A stretch of DNA of 34,782 nucleotides from assembly GCA_017380615.1 (NCBI GenBank), contig JAFODQ010000096.1, positions 1-34,782 on the forward strand, written 5' to 3'. The notes below the pieces were generated by a model. It was given only the letters and a program-made list of their open reading frames with translations. It was not told where the DNA came from and did no database searches. The DNA comes from Clostridia bacterium. Lineage in GTDB: Bacteria; Bacillota; Clostridia; Oscillospirales; Acutalibacteraceae. Positions 32,793 through 34,782 of this stretch are shown piece by piece; positions within the stretch are counted from its first letter, which is position 1, and every line of letters begins with the position of its first letter. Made by a program: the position numbers and the translations under genes.

Positions 32793-34625
32793 ATGAGTCA
32801 GTTGAAAATGTATTATTTTCCACAGGGCGATGTGGAAAAAATGGAGCTTCCTGAGGGCTATAGTGTTTCGGGTTACAAAGATAAAAGCGATATTGAGGGT
32901 TGGCTTGCCTGCTGCCGTAACGGCCTCATTTCAGATGATGCCGGTGAGGATGAATTCAACGGCAGAATTTATGATCACGATGACACAGGCACTGAAGATA
33001 TAATTTTTATTGATTATAATGGAGAGCATGTTGGTACTGTAACAGCTATTTTTCACCCTGAAAAGAAAATCGGTGAGGTGCATATGGTTGGTGTGCGCAC
33101 TGATTTCAGAGGTAAGGGTCTCGGTAAATACCTTAATAACCTTGCTCTTCAAAGAATTCTTGAGAATGATGTAAAATATATCTATCTCACCACGGATGAA
33201 TGGCGTAAGGCTGCTGTTAAGAGCTACCTTTCATCAGGCTTCCTTCCTGTTCAGTATGATATCGGAATGCAGGAGCGTTGGGAGAAAGTTCTTGAGGAAT
33301 ATAACATTGAGAGTGTTGATATGGTCTATGAGGATGGCACTTTCTACAAGAAAATTTACAAAGCTTCCATAGCCCCAAAGGTTAAAATCGGTGTTCTTGG
33401 CGCAGGTCGTGGCCGCGGAATGATGGATTACTGTGTAACAGCAGGTAATGCACAGCTTGTGGCAATCTGCGATAACTGGGAGTATAACCTTAACATCTGC
33501 AGAGAAAAATATGGAGATGAAATTGCATATTACACAGATTTTGAGGAGTTCCTTAAGCACGATATGGATGCTGTTGTTCTTGCAAACTATGCAAATGCCC
33601 ATGTGCCATTTGCAGTAAAGGCACTCAAGGCAGGCAAGGCTGTGCTTAGTGAGGTGCTTCCCGTGCAGAATATGGCAGAGGCAGTGGAGCTTGTCGAAGC
33701 TGTTGAAGAAACCGGTGTTCTTTATGCTTACGCAGAAAACTATTGCTATATGCCTGCTCCAAAGGAAATGAAGCTTCGCTTTGAAGAAGGTGAGCTTGGC
33801 TCCTTTGAATATGGTGAAGGCGAATATATGCACAACTGTGAATCAATCTGGCACGAAATCACAAGAGGAGAGCCTGACCACTGGAGAAACAATATGTCCG
33901 CATTTTATTATTGCACACACTCTCTCGGTCCTGTGCTTCACATCTGTGGCTTGCGTCCCGTTAAGGTAACAGGCTTTGAGATTCCTTTTAATGCAAGAAT
34001 GGCTCGTATGGGTGCAAAGGCCGGTCCGATCGGTGTGGAAATGGTAACACTTGAAAATGGAGCTGTTATCAAGAGCGTTCACGGTGTTGGTGTTTCTAAA
34101 AACTCCGTCTGGTATTCAATCTATGGCTCAAAGGGCAGAATGGAAAGCGCCCGTGAGGATTGCTCTGATGATGGTGTCAGCCACCTTTATGTCAACTGTG
34201 ATGAGTACGAGGGTCAGAATGATTCCAAACCACACGAGGTTGATACAAGCGATGATTTAACAGAAATGAGCGCAGGCAATGGTCACAGCGGCTCCGATTT
34301 CTATACAATGTATCACTTTGTGGATGCAGTAAGAGGAAACAGAAATGCCGATATCATTGATGTTTATGAGGCACTTGATATGGGTCTTCCGGGTCTCTTT
34401 GCTCTCAAGAGTGCAATGGAAGGCGGTAAGCCTATGGATATTCCAAATCTCAAAAACAAGGATGAGAGAGATTTCTGGAGAAACAACACAGAATGCACAG
34501 ATCCTGCCGTTGCAGGTGATATGCTTATTCCAAGCTATTCAAAGGGTAATCCTGAAATTCCTGAAGAAACATATAAATTCTGGGCAGACAAATTTGAAGA
34601 GCAGAATAAAAACAAGAAAAAATAA
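32793..34625 (+). CDS. GNAT acetyltransferase fused to Gfo/Idh/MocA oxidoreductase
   Basis: This 610-residue cytosolic protein has two domains. Residues ~1-165 are a GNAT fold: IGEVHMVGVRTDFRGKGLGKYL carries the acetyl-CoA-binding R-x-x-G-x-G/A loop (106-111), and YLTTDEWRKAAVKSYLSSGF is typical. A short linker (165-196) leads to a Gfo/Idh/MocA oxidoreductase: VKIGVLGAGRGRGMM for NAD(P) at 197-211, SEVLPV (286-291) and THSLGPV (375-381), a pattern reminiscent of GH109-type NAD-dependent glycosidases. Substrate probably a sugar or sugar-like compound. AAGGGGAT precedes the ATG. An IS element begins 18 bases past the stop, possibly removing its terminator. Confidence 0.82.
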   Translation: MSQLKMYYFPQGDVEKMELPEGYSVSGYKDKSDIEGWLACCRNGLISDDAGEDEFNGRIYDHDDTGTEDIIFIDYNGEHVGTVTAIFHPEKKIGEVHMVGVRTDFRGKGLGKYLNNLALQRILENDVKYIYLTTDEWRKAAVKSYLSSGFLPVQYDIGMQERWEKVLEEYNIESVDMVYEDGTFYKKIYKASIAPKVKIGVLGAGRGRGMMDYCVTAGNAQLVAICDNWEYNLNICREKYGDEIAYYTDFEEFLKHDMDAVVLANYANAHVPFAVKALKAGKAVLSEVLPVQNMAEAVELVEAVEETGVLYAYAENYCYMPAPKEMKLRFEEGELGSFEYGEGEYMHNCESIWHEITRGEPDHWRNNMSAFYYCTHSLGPVLHICGLRPVKVTGFEIPFNARMARMGAKAGPIGVEMVTLENGAVIKSVHGVGVSKNSVWYSIYGSKGRMESAREDCSDDGVSHLYVNCDEYEGQNDSKPHEVDTSDDLTEMSAGNGHSGSDFYTMYHFVDAVRGNRNADIIDVYEALDMGLPGLFALKSAMEGGKPMDIPNLKNKDERDFWRNNTECTDPAVAGDMLIPSYSKGNPEIPEETYKFWADKFEEQNKNKKK

Positions 34626-34642
34626 AATCACAAGCCGATTGT

Positions 34643-34782
34643 TGAACTGCCCCAAATTGTGCGGACAGTACAAAAACGACCATAATGGTAGATAAAATTA
34701 AAATTTAAGCAACAAACTGATTTCGTTTTTCAAGCGGAGTCAGTTTTGTTTTAAGTTGAATTCTTTCATTGTTGTAAAAGTC
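34643..34782 (-). mobile_element. Right end of an IS3-family insertion sequence (partial)
   Basis: The 30 bases from 34643 (TGAACTGCCCCAAATTGTGC and on to CAGTACA) look like the TG-starting terminal repeat of IS3-family elements. The 3' end of the transposase gene follows at 34705. The rest of the element lies beyond the window. It lies 18 bases after the preceding stop codon. The other end and any target duplication are not visible. Confidence 0.8.
34705..34782 (-). CDS. IS3-family transposase OrfB, C-terminal fragment
   Basis: On the minus strand, the last 25 codons read DFYNNERIQLKTKLTPLEKR and end NQFVA, stop. This is the classic C-terminus of IS3-family integrase-type transposase OrfB (DDE recombinase), where FYNNERIQ is followed by LTPLEYR. 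The catalytic DDE residues lie outside the window, so activity cannot be judged. It is cut only by the window edge, not visibly broken. Confidence 0.88.
   Translation of the reverse strand, partial: DFYNNERIQLKTKLTPLEKRNQFVA

Overview
The window looks like chromosome of a low-to-moderate GC Bacillota, most likely a gut-type member of class Clostridia (Oscillospirales or a relative). This rests on the Firmicutes-type gene set (HPr kinase, WhiA, Jag/KhpB, a T-box before thrS, an L10 leader, strong GGAGG ribosome binding sites, TTG and GTG starts) and on diaminopimelate dehydrogenase next to ordinary lysine-pathway genes. I cannot name genus or species. Almost the whole window is housekeeping chromosome. 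I see no prophage, CRISPR array, rRNA or tRNA. The only mobile DNA is an IS3-type insertion sequence that begins about 140 bases before the right edge.

Layout. 1-4245: an unrecognised partial reading frame at the left edge, then a GtrA-like membrane protein, a TrmA/RumA-type rRNA methyltransferase, a membrane diguanylate cyclase and ddh. 4290-5818 (minus): a PII-like protein translationally coupled to a CPA2-type cation:proton antiporter. 5980-7923: a large secreted LCAT-like hydrolase. 8052-9034: rpsF-ssb-rpsR with a possible S6:S18 control leader. 9120-13861 (minus): hprK - ROK glucokinase - murB - whiA - rluD-family operon. 14199-17857: rpmG-secE-nusG-rplK-rplA-rplJ-rplL with structured leaders; rpoBC does not follow. 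17965-20103: overlapping trmO - fliB-like - ybaK. 20136-21688 (minus): mrp and a HAD phosphatase. 21943-24635: rpmH-rnpA-yidD-yidC-jag. 24641-26903: T-box and thrS. 27008-27871: a hypothetical membrane protein. 28008-31175: a NifU-C-like protein with a GH38 alpha-mannosidase. 31229-32542 (minus): aspartokinase. 32793-34625: a GNAT / Gfo-Idh-MocA fusion. 34643-34782: the end of an IS3-family element.

How the genes fit together. Translation and secretion dominate: ribosomal proteins, NusG, SecE, YidC, RnpA, tRNA and rRNA modification enzymes, ThrRS and a tRNA-editing protein. Lysine/DAP and wall synthesis is represented by lysC, ddh and murB. Sugar control is represented by hprK and the ROK kinase. 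Glycan handling is represented by the GH38 enzyme and perhaps the GNAT-Gfo/Idh fusion. Most intergenic regions carry a readable TTGNNN-17 bp-TANNNT promoter and a hairpin terminator, so transcription units can be drawn with fair confidence.

The points most worth a second look are: the PII-like/antiporter pair; the GNAT-Gfo/Idh fusion; matched promoters in front of the diguanylate cyclase and ddh; SecE with a long acidic outer tail; repeat-based alternative pairing in the rpmG leader; paired L1-like mRNA motifs; a FliB-like methylase between two tRNA-quality genes; and a NifU-C-like gene fused by operon to a mannosidase. None of these is proof of a new system. All homology calls come from reading motifs by eye.
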